13,347 nucleotides of DNA from an uncultured Actinomycetes bacterium (lineage in GTDB: Bacteria; Actinomycetota; Thermoleophilia; Solirubrobacterales; 70-9). Numbering within the stretch: the first letter of the stretch is position 1; each line of letters starts with the position of its first letter. The notes under the pieces are model-generated. The model was not told where the DNA came from, did no database searches, and saw only the letters and a list, made by a program, of their open reading frames with translations. The position numbers and the translations under genes are program-made. The stretch spans positions 1-13,347 of the forward strand of contig CALCIA010000236.1 of NCBI GenBank assembly GCA_937907435.1, given 5' to 3'. This document shows, one piece after another, positions 1-6,760 of the stretch.

Positions 1-34
1 CAGCCTGCCAGGACCCCCATGAGGAGCCCAGGAC
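1..34. repeat. Partial copy of the operon-end palindromic repeat
   Basis: These 34 bases are the exact reverse complement of positions 13151-13184. They correspond to one complete 22-base arm (13-34) plus most of the loop of the hairpin at the other end of the window. The matching left arm would lie before position 1, so the element is cut by the window edge. It lies 59 bases beyond the thrB stop and, if completed, would form a strong hairpin in the thrB transcript. Similarity may continue weakly past the arm: both copies carry CTCGGAC a few bases out. A terminator role is inferred from position only. Confidence 0.8.
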
Positions 35-63
35 CTCCCTCGGACGGCCGCCAACACCACGGA

Positions 64-93
64 CCCCCAACCCCCGCCCCCGCCCCACCCCCC
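64..93 (-). other. G-quadruplex-prone tract directly after thrB
   Basis: Read on the minus strand, five runs of G (6, 4, 5, 5 and 5 bases) are separated by loops of only one or two bases. The plus strand shows C runs at 64-68, 71-75, 77-81, 83-86 and 88-93. The first G run abuts the thrB stop codon, so the tract would be the first thing in the 3' untranslated RNA of the threonine operon. By sequence rules this is a very strong parallel G-quadruplex candidate in RNA or in the non-template DNA strand. Whether it pauses polymerase, protects the 3' end or does nothing cannot be told from sequence. Confidence 0.65.
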
Positions 94-968
94 TAAAGCT
101 CCGGCACATCGACGCCAAGCGGTTCGAACGGCAGGCGCCTCACCTCGGCCCAGCCGGCGCAGCGCTCCTTCAGCGCCGCGGCGACGCCGCCCGCTTCCTC
201 CCAGGTCGTCCAGACCAGGACGGTCGGCCCGGCGCCGGAGATCGTCGCGCCCAGCGCCCCCAGCTCACCGGCCGCGTCGACGATCTCCATCGAGCGCGGG
301 TAGAGCTCGCGCCGGCGCGGCTGGTGGATGCGGTCGTGGAGGCCGCGGGCGACCAGGTCCAGGTCGGCGCTCCGCAGTCCCAGCACCAGGAGCGCCGCGG
401 CGGAGACGTTGGCGACCGCGTCGCCGAGCGGCACTTCGGCCGGGATCGCCTCGCGCGCCAGCCGCGTCGACACTTCCTCGCCCGGGATCACCACGATCCC
501 CTCCAGCCCCTCCGGCGGGTCGAACCGCGCCGCGAACGCCTCCCCACCCGCCGCGCAGACCACGAAACCGCCGTAGATCGCCGCGGCGACGTTGTCGGGA
601 TGCCCCTCGATCTCGGTCGCCCGCGCCAGCAGCTCCTCGCGCGAGAGCGCCAGCTCGAAGAGGTGGTCGGCGGCCGCCAACCCGGCGACGATCGCCGCCG
701 AGCTCGACCCCAGCCCCCGCGCCAACGGGATCTCCGAGCGCAGCCGAAACGCGATCCCATCCGCCGGGTGCAACGTCTCGAACGCCCGCACGATCAGGTT
801 GTCGCGCCCCGTCGACACCTCGAGCCCACCCGGATCGAGCGAGAACTCCCCCGCCTCTTCGACCTCCAGCTCCAGGTGCAGCGCCACCGCCGCCGCCATC
901 GCGTCGTACCCCGGCCCCAGATTGGCCGAGGAGGCGGGAACGCGGACGAGTCGGTGCCGAGCGGTCAT
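93..968 (-). CDS. thrB: Homoserine kinase
   Basis: Phosphorylates homoserine with ATP to O-phosphohomoserine, the substrate of ThrC, in the cytoplasm. The 291-residue product has normal family length and all three GHMP-kinase motifs: PASSANLGPGYD at 11-22, the ATP-binding loop PLARGLGSSSAA at 81-92, and SGAGPT at 244-249, with EGHPDN at 121-126. The open frame continues upstream to 1268, but the family N-terminus begins at the ATG at 968, which overlaps the stop of the ATPase gene as ATGA. A GAGG ribosome-binding site lies about ten bases before it, inside the ATPase gene. It is the last gene of the lysA-hom-thrC run and is probably translationally coupled to the ATPase. A G-rich tract and a palindromic repeat follow its stop. 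Confidence 0.96.
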   Translation of the reverse strand: MTARHRLVRVPASSANLGPGYDAMAAAVALHLELEVEEAGEFSLDPGGLEVSTGRDNLIVRAFETLHPADGIAFRLRSEIPLARGLGSSSAAIVAGLAAADHLFELALSREELLARATEIEGHPDNVAAAIYGGFVVCAAGGEAFAARFDPPEGLEGIVVIPGEEVSTRLAREAIPAEVPLGDAVANVSAAALLVLGLRSADLDLVARGLHDRIHQPRRRELYPRSMEIVDAAGELGALGATISGAGPTVLVWTTWEEAGGVAAALKERCAGWAEVRRLPFEPLGVDVPEL

Positions 969-2098
969 CGCAGAAGATCCTCGCCGCCATTGTGCTGGAA
1001 ATCGACGACCCAGCGCGCCAACAACGGATCGACCGGCCGCCACTTGTCGTTCAACCGCTGGATGTGGCCGGCGTGGGCGAGCGCCGCGCGTGCGTGCTGT
1101 GCGCCGCCCTTCGAGAGGTTGAATCGTTCCAGCGTCCAAGCTCCGAAGACGGGCTGCCCCATGGCCAAGGCAGTGAAGACCGCCCGCTCTTTCACCTCGA
1201 GCGAGTCCCAGGTCGCGCGCAGTGCGTCGTCCTGTTCGGCGAAGGTCGCGCGCAGCGCCGCCTGCCAATGCTCGGCCTTGGCGACGCCGCGGTCGGGCGT
1301 CCGCTCCCAGAGGTGGTGCGCCAACAGCATCGCCCGCTGTGGGTGGCCGGCGGCGAGGTCGAGCAGCGGTTCGATCGCCGCTCCCACCTCCCGACCCGTC
1401 GCCGCGAACCGCTCGCCGAGGTGTTCGACGATGTCGGCGTCACGCAGCGGATCGAGGCGCAGCGAACGAGCCTGCCCGAAGAAGGGACGCTCGTGGGCAC
1501 CGAACAGCTGGGCCATCAGGCCCGGATGCGATCCGGCGAAGACGTAGCTCGCCGCGTCGCCGTGGCGCTGGATGCGACCGCGAAAGAGCCCGTCGATGCC
1601 TGGGTCGACCGCGAGCAGCGCCTGGAACTCGTCGAAGGCGACCAGCGTCCGCTTCCCCGTCCGTTCGTACAGGCGCACGGGCAGATCGAGCAGACCGATC
1701 AGGCGGCGACCCAGCTGTTCGTCGAGATGGGGGCGCGACTCGACCCGCACGCCGCCGGCGCCGACGCTGACCGCGGGACGCAAGGTCTGGATGACCGCGC
1801 GGGCGATCCGCTGCGGGCCGGGCCGGAGCTTCGCGTAGCCATCCTCGAGCTGGCCGGCGACGTCGAGGCGGGAGAGGACGCCGTAAAAGTCGACCTCGAC
1901 GTAGTTCATCCCGGCCTTGTCCGCCTCGGTGCCGAGCCGGCGGAGAAGGCTGGTCTTGCCGTAGCGCCGCGGGGCGGAAAGCCGCACCGCGTGGCCGCCT
2001 TCCGCCAGCCTCAGCATCTGCTCGGACTCCTCGTCGCGGTCGATCAGATCGTCGGCGGGCACCGGACGGTTGAAGACGAAGGGATTCAGCTGCGCCAT
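965..2098 (-). CDS. AAA/STAND-type ATPase, archaeal-type family, between thrC and thrB
   Basis: A 377-residue P-loop ATPase of the type often annotated as the archaeal ATPase family (ATPase_2, MNS clade of STAND NTPases). Visible motifs are a Walker A, APRRYGKTS, at 42-50 (Ala replaces the first Gly); a Walker B, LVAFDEF, at 152-158; a sensor-like GSHPG at 189-193; and the STAND-style GHP in GHPQR at 251-255. The C-terminal roughly 90 residues (from about 295) look like a winged helix (KERAVFTALAMG). No nuclease domain, membrane segment or signal peptide is seen. The N-terminal NPFVFNRPVPADDLIDRDEE fits the family start, so ATG 2098 is likely right, though no Shine-Dalgarno site precedes it. 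Its stop overlaps the thrB start. The partner and biological role are unknown. Nothing in it relates to threonine synthesis, so an acquired gene or a regulatory NTPase are both possible. Confidence 0.88.
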   Translation of the reverse strand: MAQLNPFVFNRPVPADDLIDRDEESEQMLRLAEGGHAVRLSAPRRYGKTSLLRRLGTEADKAGMNYVEVDFYGVLSRLDVAGQLEDGYAKLRPGPQRIARAVIQTLRPAVSVGAGGVRVESRPHLDEQLGRRLIGLLDLPVRLYERTGKRTLVAFDEFQALLAVDPGIDGLFRGRIQRHGDAASYVFAGSHPGLMAQLFGAHERPFFGQARSLRLDPLRDADIVEHLGERFAATGREVGAAIEPLLDLAAGHPQRAMLLAHHLWERTPDRGVAKAEHWQAALRATFAEQDDALRATWDSLEVKERAVFTALAMGQPVFGAWTLERFNLSKGGAQHARAALAHAGHIQRLNDKWRPVDPLLARWVVDFQHNGGEDLLR

Positions 2099-2151
2099 GT
2101 ACGGCTTTACCGTACCAGCCAGTACTACATTACAGTACCAAGCGGTACTGT
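2099..2151 (-). promoter_or_regulatory. GTAC-array operator/promoter before the ATPase gene
   Basis: Five GTAC cores begin at 2099, 2112, 2122, 2135 and 2145, so the steps are 13, 10, 13 and 10 bases. They form a perfect inverted repeat GTACGG/CCGTAC (2099-2104, 2110-2115) against the start codon, and another, ACAGTACC/GGTACTGT (2132-2139, 2144-2151), with a 4-base spacer. Seen another way, GTACCA-N4-GTACT occurs twice, 23 bases apart (2112-2126, 2135-2149). The stretch is much richer in A+T than its surroundings. On the minus strand, TAATGT or TACGGT could be a -10 element; no good -35 is visible. This looks like a tandem binding site for a dimeric repressor. The regulator is not identifiable. 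Confidence 0.6.
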
Positions 2152-2160
2152 TCTACCGAA

Positions 2161-3201
2161 CTAGTCGCTGAACACAGCCCGCTCGACCGCGCTCAGGTCG
2201 TTCTCGCAGCTGATCACGGCGGGCGCTTTGCCGAGCGCCGTGTCGGGGTCCTTCAGCCCATGGCCCGTAAGGACCGCCACCACGGTCTCGGGCTTCGGGT
2301 CGCCCTCCACCGTCGGCAGGCCGTGGGCCAGGAGGCCGGCGACCGAGGCGGCCGAGGCGGGCTCGCAGAAGACGCCGACGCAGCTGGCCAGATAGTGGTA
2401 GGCGTCGATGATCTGCGCGTCGGTGACGGCGGCGATGCGGCCGCGGGAGGTGGTGACCGCGCTCATCGCCTCCTCCCAGCGGGCCGGGTTGCCGATCCGG
2501 ATCGCCGAGGCGATCGTTTCCGGTTTCTCCACCGGTTTGCCGGTGACCAACGGCGCCGCGCCGGCGGCCTGGAAGCCGTAGAGGATCGGCGACGCCCCCA
2601 TCTCCTGGAAGCCGCGCCAGTAGGCGGTGACGTTGCCCGCGTTGCCGACCGGGATCGCCAACGCGTCGGGCGCCTTGCCGAGCTCGTCGATCAGCTCGAA
2701 CGCGCCCGTCTTCTGCCCTTCGATCCGGTAGGGGTTGACCGAGTTGACGAGCTCGATCGGGTGCTTCTGGGAGAGCTCGCGGACGATCCGCAGGGCGTCG
2801 TCGAAGTTGCCTTTGAGCGCCACCACGCGCGCCCCGTGGATCAGCGCCTGGGCGAGCTTGCCGATCGCGATCTTCCCCTCCGGCACGATCACCGCTCCGC
2901 GCAGGCCCGCCCGCGCCGCGTAGGCGGCGCAGCTCGCCGCCGTGTTGCCGGTCGACGCGCAGATCACCGCCTGCACCCCGCGCCCCTTGGCGCGGGAGAC
3001 GGCGACGGTCATGCCGCGGTCCTTGAACGACCCGGTCGGGTTGGCGCCCTCGAACTTCAGGAAGACCTCGGCGCCGACCCGGTTGGAGAGGTGCGGCGAG
3101 GGGATCAGCGGCGTCGTCCCCTCCTGGAGGCTGACGATCGGGTCGTCCGGCTCCAGGTTCAGACGGTCCCGATAGCGTTCGATCAACCCGCGTTCGGGCA
3201 C
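2161..3201 (-). CDS. thrC: Threonine synthase
   Basis: PLP enzyme converting O-phosphohomoserine to threonine and phosphate, the last step of the pathway. The 346-residue product carries the PLP-lysine motif NPTGSFKDRG at 54-63 (Lys60), TGNTAAS at 84-90, the phosphate-binding loop GNAGN at 186-190 and LTGHGLKD near the C-terminus. The frame is open to 3303, but the first 34 residues of that longer reading are low-complexity and overlap hom. The GTG at 3201 is preferred because the protein then begins with the family-typical RGLIERYRDRL and has AGGAAGG six bases upstream. That GTG shares one base with the hom stop (TAGTG). It ends with TAG at the edge of the GTAC array, so thrB expression must cross or restart at that promoter. 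Confidence 0.95.
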   Translation of the reverse strand: MPERGLIERYRDRLNLEPDDPIVSLQEGTTPLIPSPHLSNRVGAEVFLKFEGANPTGSFKDRGMTVAVSRAKGRGVQAVICASTGNTAASCAAYAARAGLRGAVIVPEGKIAIGKLAQALIHGARVVALKGNFDDALRIVRELSQKHPIELVNSVNPYRIEGQKTGAFELIDELGKAPDALAIPVGNAGNVTAYWRGFQEMGASPILYGFQAAGAAPLVTGKPVEKPETIASAIRIGNPARWEEAMSAVTTSRGRIAAVTDAQIIDAYHYLASCVGVFCEPASAASVAGLLAHGLPTVEGDPKPETVVAVLTGHGLKDPDTALGKAPAVISCENDLSAVERAVFSD

Positions 3202-4469
3202 TAGTCGCCTTCCTCGATCACGTGGATCGAGCGGGCGGGGCCGCGCAGCTCGTCGAGCTCGTTCAGCGCCTCGATCGCCCGCGCGAAGCGCGACTCCAGA
3301 CATTCGTGCAGGACCATCACCAGGCGTGCATCCTCGCCGATCCCGCGCTGGACGACGCTCTTGACCGAGACCTCGTGGTCGCCGAGGACCGTCGCGACCA
3401 GCGCCAGGACGCCGGGCTGGTCGGCGACCTCGAGGTGCAGGTAGAAGCTCGAGGGGACGTCGGCGACGATCGGCAGCTCGGTCCGCGTCTCGTGCACCGG
3501 GCTGTCGCCGGCGAGGATCGAGACGACGTCGCCGAGCACCGCGCTGGCCGTCTGCAGGCCGCCCGCACCGGGCCCCGACAAGGTCACCTCGTTGATCGCG
3601 TCGGCCTGGATCATCACCGCGTTGAAGGCGCCCTCGATCGGCGCCAGCGGGTGGCCGGAGTAGAGGAAGCAGGGGAAGACGCGGACGCTGATCCCATCGC
3701 CGCGCCGCTCCGCCACGCCGAGCAGCTTCAGCGACAGGCCGAGCTCCTTGGCGAAGGCGATGTCGTCGGGCGTGATCCCCTCGATCCCCTCGTAGGTGAC
3801 CTCCGAGAGCGTCACCGGGGTGTGGAAGGCGAGCCGCGCGAGGATCGCCATCTTCGCCGCCGCGTCGGCGCCGGAGACGTCGTCGGTCGGGTCGGCCTCG
3901 GCGTACCCGAGCTCCTGCGCGCGCGCCAGCACGTCGTCGTAGCCCGCCCCGCTCGCCGCCATCTCGCTGAGGATGAAGTTGGTGGTGCCGTTGACGATCC
4001 CGTAGACCTTGTCGATCTCGGTCGCCGCGAAGCCCTCCTGGATCGTGCGGACGATCGGGATCACCGCCGCCACCGCCGCCTCGAAGCGCAGCTGCACGCC
4101 GCTCTCGCGGGCGACCGCGAAGAGCTCGTCGCCGTGCTGGGCCAGCAGCTGCTTGTTGGCGGTGACGAAGGGACGCCCGGCGCGCATCGCGGCGATCGCG
4201 TACTCGCGCGCCGGCTCGGTGCCGCCCATCAGCTCGACGACGAGGTCGGAGCGCTCGAGGATCTCCGCGAAGTCGCCGCCGCTGCGGGTCAGGACGCCGG
4301 CCAGCTCCGGCCGCCGCCCGGTGGCCGCCTCGACCGCCTCGGCGCGTTCGGCGAGGAGGTCGGCGAAGGCGGCGCCGACGTTGCCCTTGCCGAGCAGGCC
4401 GATGCGCACGGGTTTCGGCCCGTCGCCGGCCTCGACCGACTCGCCCGCCGCTGCCACGACCTCAGACAT
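3201..4469 (-). CDS. hom: Homoserine dehydrogenase with C-terminal ACT domain
   Basis: Reduces aspartate semialdehyde to homoserine with NAD(P)H, committing aspartate carbon to threonine and methionine. The 422-residue product has the Rossmann loop GLLGKGNVG at 24-32, ANKQLLA at 104-110, NGTTNFIL at 160-167, and the catalytic segment from LGYAEADP to Lys206, where Glu191, Asp197, Asp202 and Lys206 match the spacing of known catalytic residues. Residues from about 342 form an ACT domain (EVADQPGVLA), the usual site of threonine feedback inhibition. The first 20 or so residues are a variable extension, so a slightly later start is possible. The ATG overlaps the lysA stop by 8 bases, and no clear ribosome-binding site precedes it, which suggests translational coupling. 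Confidence 0.96.
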   Translation of the reverse strand: MSEVVAAAGESVEAGDGPKPVRIGLLGKGNVGAAFADLLAERAEAVEAATGRRPELAGVLTRSGGDFAEILERSDLVVELMGGTEPAREYAIAAMRAGRPFVTANKQLLAQHGDELFAVARESGVQLRFEAAVAAVIPIVRTIQEGFAATEIDKVYGIVNGTTNFILSEMAASGAGYDDVLARAQELGYAEADPTDDVSGADAAAKMAILARLAFHTPVTLSEVTYEGIEGITPDDIAFAKELGLSLKLLGVAERRGDGISVRVFPCFLYSGHPLAPIEGAFNAVMIQADAINEVTLSGPGAGGLQTASAVLGDVVSILAGDSPVHETRTELPIVADVPSSFYLHLEVADQPGVLALVATVLGDHEVSVKSVVQRGIGEDARLVMVLHECLESRFARAIEALNELDELRGPARSIHVIEEGD

Positions 4470-5781
4470 CCCGCGCCGTCAGGTCGTCGAAGGTCTCACG
4501 GCGGACCACCACGCGGGCCTTGCCGCCGCGGCAGAAGATCACCGGCGGGCGGGTGACGCCGTTGTAGTTGTTGGCCATCGCGTGGCCGTAGGCGCCGGTC
4601 GCGGGGGTGACCAGGACGTCGCCGACCGCGGGCGCCGCGAGCACCGCGTCGCGCACCAGCACGTCGCCGGACTCGCAGTGCATCCCCGCCACCGTCACCG
4701 TCGTGTCAGGCTCGGCCGAGGCCCGGTCGGCGATCAGCGCCTCGTAACGGGAGCCGTAGAGCATCGGCCGCAGGTTGTCGGACATGCCGCCGTCGACGGC
4801 GACGTAGGTCCGGATGCCGGGAATCTCCTTCACCGTGCCGATTCGATAGGCGGTGACGCCCGCGTTGGCGACCAGCGAGCGCCCCGGCTCGATCAGCATC
4901 CGCACGTCGTCGCCGAAGACCTCGCGCACGCCGGCCACCTTGGTGCCGACGTAGTCGTCGATCGAGGGCGGGCGGTCCGCGGCGGTGTAGGCGATGCCGA
5001 GCCCGCCGCCGACGTCGACGACCTTGCACCAGTCCCCCGCCAGCTCGCCGAGCGCGGCGATCGCCAGGCGGTAGGGCTCGAGCTCGAAGATCTGCGAGCC
5101 GATGTGGGCGTGCAGGCCGACCAGCTCCAGCTTGTCGGAGGCGAGGACTCGCTCGATCGCCCGCGCCGCCCCGGTCGGGTCGCCCGCGCCGAAGCCGAAC
5201 TTCGAGTCGAGCTGGCCGGTGGTGATGAAGTCGTGGGTCGAGGGCTTCACCCCGGGCGTCACCCGGATCAGCACCCTCATCGGCGCGTCGAGCAGCCGCT
5301 CGGCCCGCTCGATCTCGTCGAAGGAGTCGAGGATCAGGTGGCCGATGCCGGCCTGCGCCGCCATCAGGATCTCCGCGTCGGACTTGTTGTTGCCGTGCAT
5401 GTGGATGCGGGCCGGGTCGAAGCCCGCGGCGAGCGCGATGTGGAGCTCGCCGCCGGAGGCGACGTCGACCGAGAGCCCCTCCTCGGCGAAGAGCTTGTAG
5501 GCGGCGGTCGCCGGGAACGCCTTGGATGCGAACAGGACCTCTCCGTCGACGCCGCGGCGCTCGAAGGCCTCGCGGTAGGCGCGGGCGCGGGCGCGCAGGT
5601 CGTCCTCGGCGTAGACGTAGGCGGGGGTGCCGTGCTCTTCGACCAGCTCGACGATGTCGCAGCCGCCGACCTCGAGCCGACCCCGCTCGTTCACGCGACT
5701 GCCGATCGGCAGCACGAGTGAATCCGCGATCGGATCGCTCGCGACCGCCCCCGACTGAACCTGCTCCGCCATCGGCGGCAT
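4462..5781 (-). CDS. lysA: Diaminopimelate decarboxylase
   Basis: PLP enzyme that decarboxylates meso-diaminopimelate to L-lysine, the last step of lysine synthesis, and so sets how much DAP is left for peptidoglycan. The 439-residue protein has the PLP lysine in ASKAF (Lys87), HIGSQI at 226-231, GGGLG at 258-262, EPGRS at 298-302 and the dimer-shared active-site CESGD at 369-373, with Tyr398 in GAYGH. It is a fold-III alanine-racemase-like enzyme of normal length. The ATG at 5781 or the one three codons later (5772) could be the start; neither has a good ribosome-binding site. The gene lies 25 bases after the Ser/Gly-rich membrane protein gene and overlaps hom. Pairing of lysA with hom-thrC-thrB is common in actinobacteria. 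Confidence 0.96.
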   Translation of the reverse strand: MPPMAEQVQSGAVASDPIADSLVLPIGSRVNERGRLEVGGCDIVELVEEHGTPAYVYAEDDLRARARAYREAFERRGVDGEVLFASKAFPATAAYKLFAEEGLSVDVASGGELHIALAAGFDPARIHMHGNNKSDAEILMAAQAGIGHLILDSFDEIERAERLLDAPMRVLIRVTPGVKPSTHDFITTGQLDSKFGFGAGDPTGAARAIERVLASDKLELVGLHAHIGSQIFELEPYRLAIAALGELAGDWCKVVDVGGGLGIAYTAADRPPSIDDYVGTKVAGVREVFGDDVRMLIEPGRSLVANAGVTAYRIGTVKEIPGIRTYVAVDGGMSDNLRPMLYGSRYEALIADRASAEPDTTVTVAGMHCESGDVLVRDAVLAAPAVGDVLVTPATGAYGHAMANNYNGVTRPPVIFCRGGKARVVVRRETFDDLTARDV

Positions 5782-5806
5782 TGTGACGGTTGGACGAGGC
5801 GCGGGT

Positions 5807-6664
5807 TTAGTGGCCGCTGCCGCCGGTCAATCCGCCGACGACTTGGCCCACCCCGTCGACGGTCTTGCCGACCACCGATTCGGGCCCGGTGACGCCGCTC
5901 ACGACTTCTTCGACGACGGGGGCGACGCCGGTTTCGCTGAGCGCGCCGCCGGTCGCTTCGTCGACGGTGCCGACCGCGCCGTTGACCGATTCGGTGATCG
6001 CTTCGGAGGGCTTGGCGGTGGTGACCGGGGTGGGGGGCGGCGAGGTGCTCGTCGAACCGCTGGTGCCGGTCGCGGCGCCGCCGCCGGTGGAGCCCGAGGT
6101 GGAGGTCGTGGTGCCGCCGCCCGAGCCGCCGTTGCCCGAAGTGCCCGAGGTGGAGGTCGCGTTGCCGCCGCCGCCCGAGCCGCCGTTGGACGAGGACGGC
6201 TGGTGGGACGTCGAAGGCTGCGAGTTGTGCGAGCCGGCGTTGCCGCCGTTCGAGGACGACCCCTGGTCGCCGGTGCCGTTGCCCGAAGAGGTTTCGACGA
6301 CTTCGGCCGGCGCGGTCGCGTCCTGGGCCGGCGTCGGGTTCGCCTGGTGGTTGGCGGACGGCTGTGAGTTGTTCGCGCCGGCCTGGCCGCCGCCCGCGGC
6401 GTTGGCGTTGGCGGTGGCGTGATCCGGCTGCGTGGTGCCGATGCTGGCGCCCCCGGTCGTGGCCACGGCCCGGTGGTCAGGCGAGGACAGGGCCTTGCCC
6501 TGTGAGACCGCCGCCGCCTTCTGGTCGCTGCTCGAGAGCGCCGGGATCGGCAGGTCGTGGAACACCTGAGCGGAGACGAGCACGACGAAAGCCGCGATCG
6601 CGATGCCGATCACGACCACGCCCGAGAGCGCGCCGACGAGATAGGTGTGTGCCTGGCGAATCAC
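5807..6664 (-). CDS. Single-pass membrane protein with Ser/Gly/Thr/Asn-rich exported region
   Basis: I do not recognise a named family. The 285-residue product starts with a short basic segment and one hydrophobic helix at about 9-31, which fits a signal anchor with the rest outside. Residues of about 45-215 are low-complexity and disordered, with recurring NNSQPSANHQ-like and NGGSGGG/TSTSG units. The last 65 or so residues change character to Val/Gly-rich amphipathic sequence (ESVNGAVGTVDEATGGALSETG), the most likely folded or binding part. The start is GTG at 6664, with AGGT about ten bases before it. The gene is 25 bases ahead of lysA and so is probably the first gene of the lysine/threonine operon. 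A wall-spanning or surface-exposed role is inferred from composition only. Confidence 0.75.
   Translation of the reverse strand: MIRQAHTYLVGALSGVVVIGIAIAAFVVLVSAQVFHDLPIPALSSSDQKAAAVSQGKALSSPDHRAVATTGGASIGTTQPDHATANANAAGGGQAGANNSQPSANHQANPTPAQDATAPAEVVETSSGNGTGDQGSSSNGGNAGSHNSQPSTSHQPSSSNGGSGGGGNATSTSGTSGNGGSGGGTTTSTSGSTGGGAATGTSGSTSTSPPPTPVTTAKPSEAITESVNGAVGTVDEATGGALSETGVAPVVEEVVSGVTGPESVVGKTVDGVGQVVGGLTGGSGH
6093..6188. repeat. Internal direct repeat of about 51-54 bp in the Ser/Gly-rich gene
   Basis: CCCGAGGTGGAGGTCG occurs at 6093-6108 and 6144-6159, and a 22-base GC-rich block at 6113-6134 recurs at 6167-6188. The offsets differ by 3 bases (51 and 54), so the frame is kept. In the protein this gives two copies of NGGSGGG(x)TSTSG. 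It looks like a recent tandem duplication of one linker unit. Confidence 0.7.
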
Positions 6665-6717
6665 GCTGTTACCTAAAAATAGTTTGCCGCTTTACCAATT
6701 ACCGGTGAATTTGGCTT
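6665..6717 (-). promoter_or_regulatory. AT-rich leader, candidate promoter of the lysine/threonine operon
   Basis: This is one of only two clearly AT-rich stretches in the window. On the minus strand it holds a possible -10, TATTTT, 11 bases before the GTG at 6664, but no convincing -35. GGTAA occurs three times on the minus strand (plus-strand TTACC at 6669, 6692 and 6699), two copies being 7 bases apart. The position between the end of the M23 gene and the first gene of the operon makes this the best place for its promoter. Confidence 0.4.
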
Positions 6718-6738
6718 GTGGGCTGGGTTTCCGCCCAC
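6718..6738 (-). terminator. Short hairpin after the M23 peptidase gene
   Basis: GTGGGC (6718-6723) pairs with GCCCAC (6733-6738), and two further G-C pairs can form inside with one bulged base. It starts 22 bases after the M23 stop codon. There is no U run, so intrinsic termination is only plausible. Confidence 0.35.
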
Positions 6739-6760
6739 TTCTCTATCGACAGACAGGTAA

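Noticed and set aside
969..1268. N-terminal extension of thrB by 100 residues
   Set aside because: The extra residues are Arg/Gly-rich, overlap the ATPase gene in another frame, and precede the typical family start. The ATG at 968 has a ribosome-binding site and the ATGA overlap.
3202..3303. N-terminal extension of thrC by 34 residues
   Set aside because: The extension is Arg-rich and lies over the ACT-domain end of hom. GTG 3201 gives the family start and has AGGAAGG six bases before it.
3222..5721. Long plus-strand open frames (444 and 570 codons) opposite hom and lysA
   Set aside because: They are antisense readings of strongly conserved genes in GC-rich DNA, and their translations are Arg/Asp/Val-rich without any recognisable domain.
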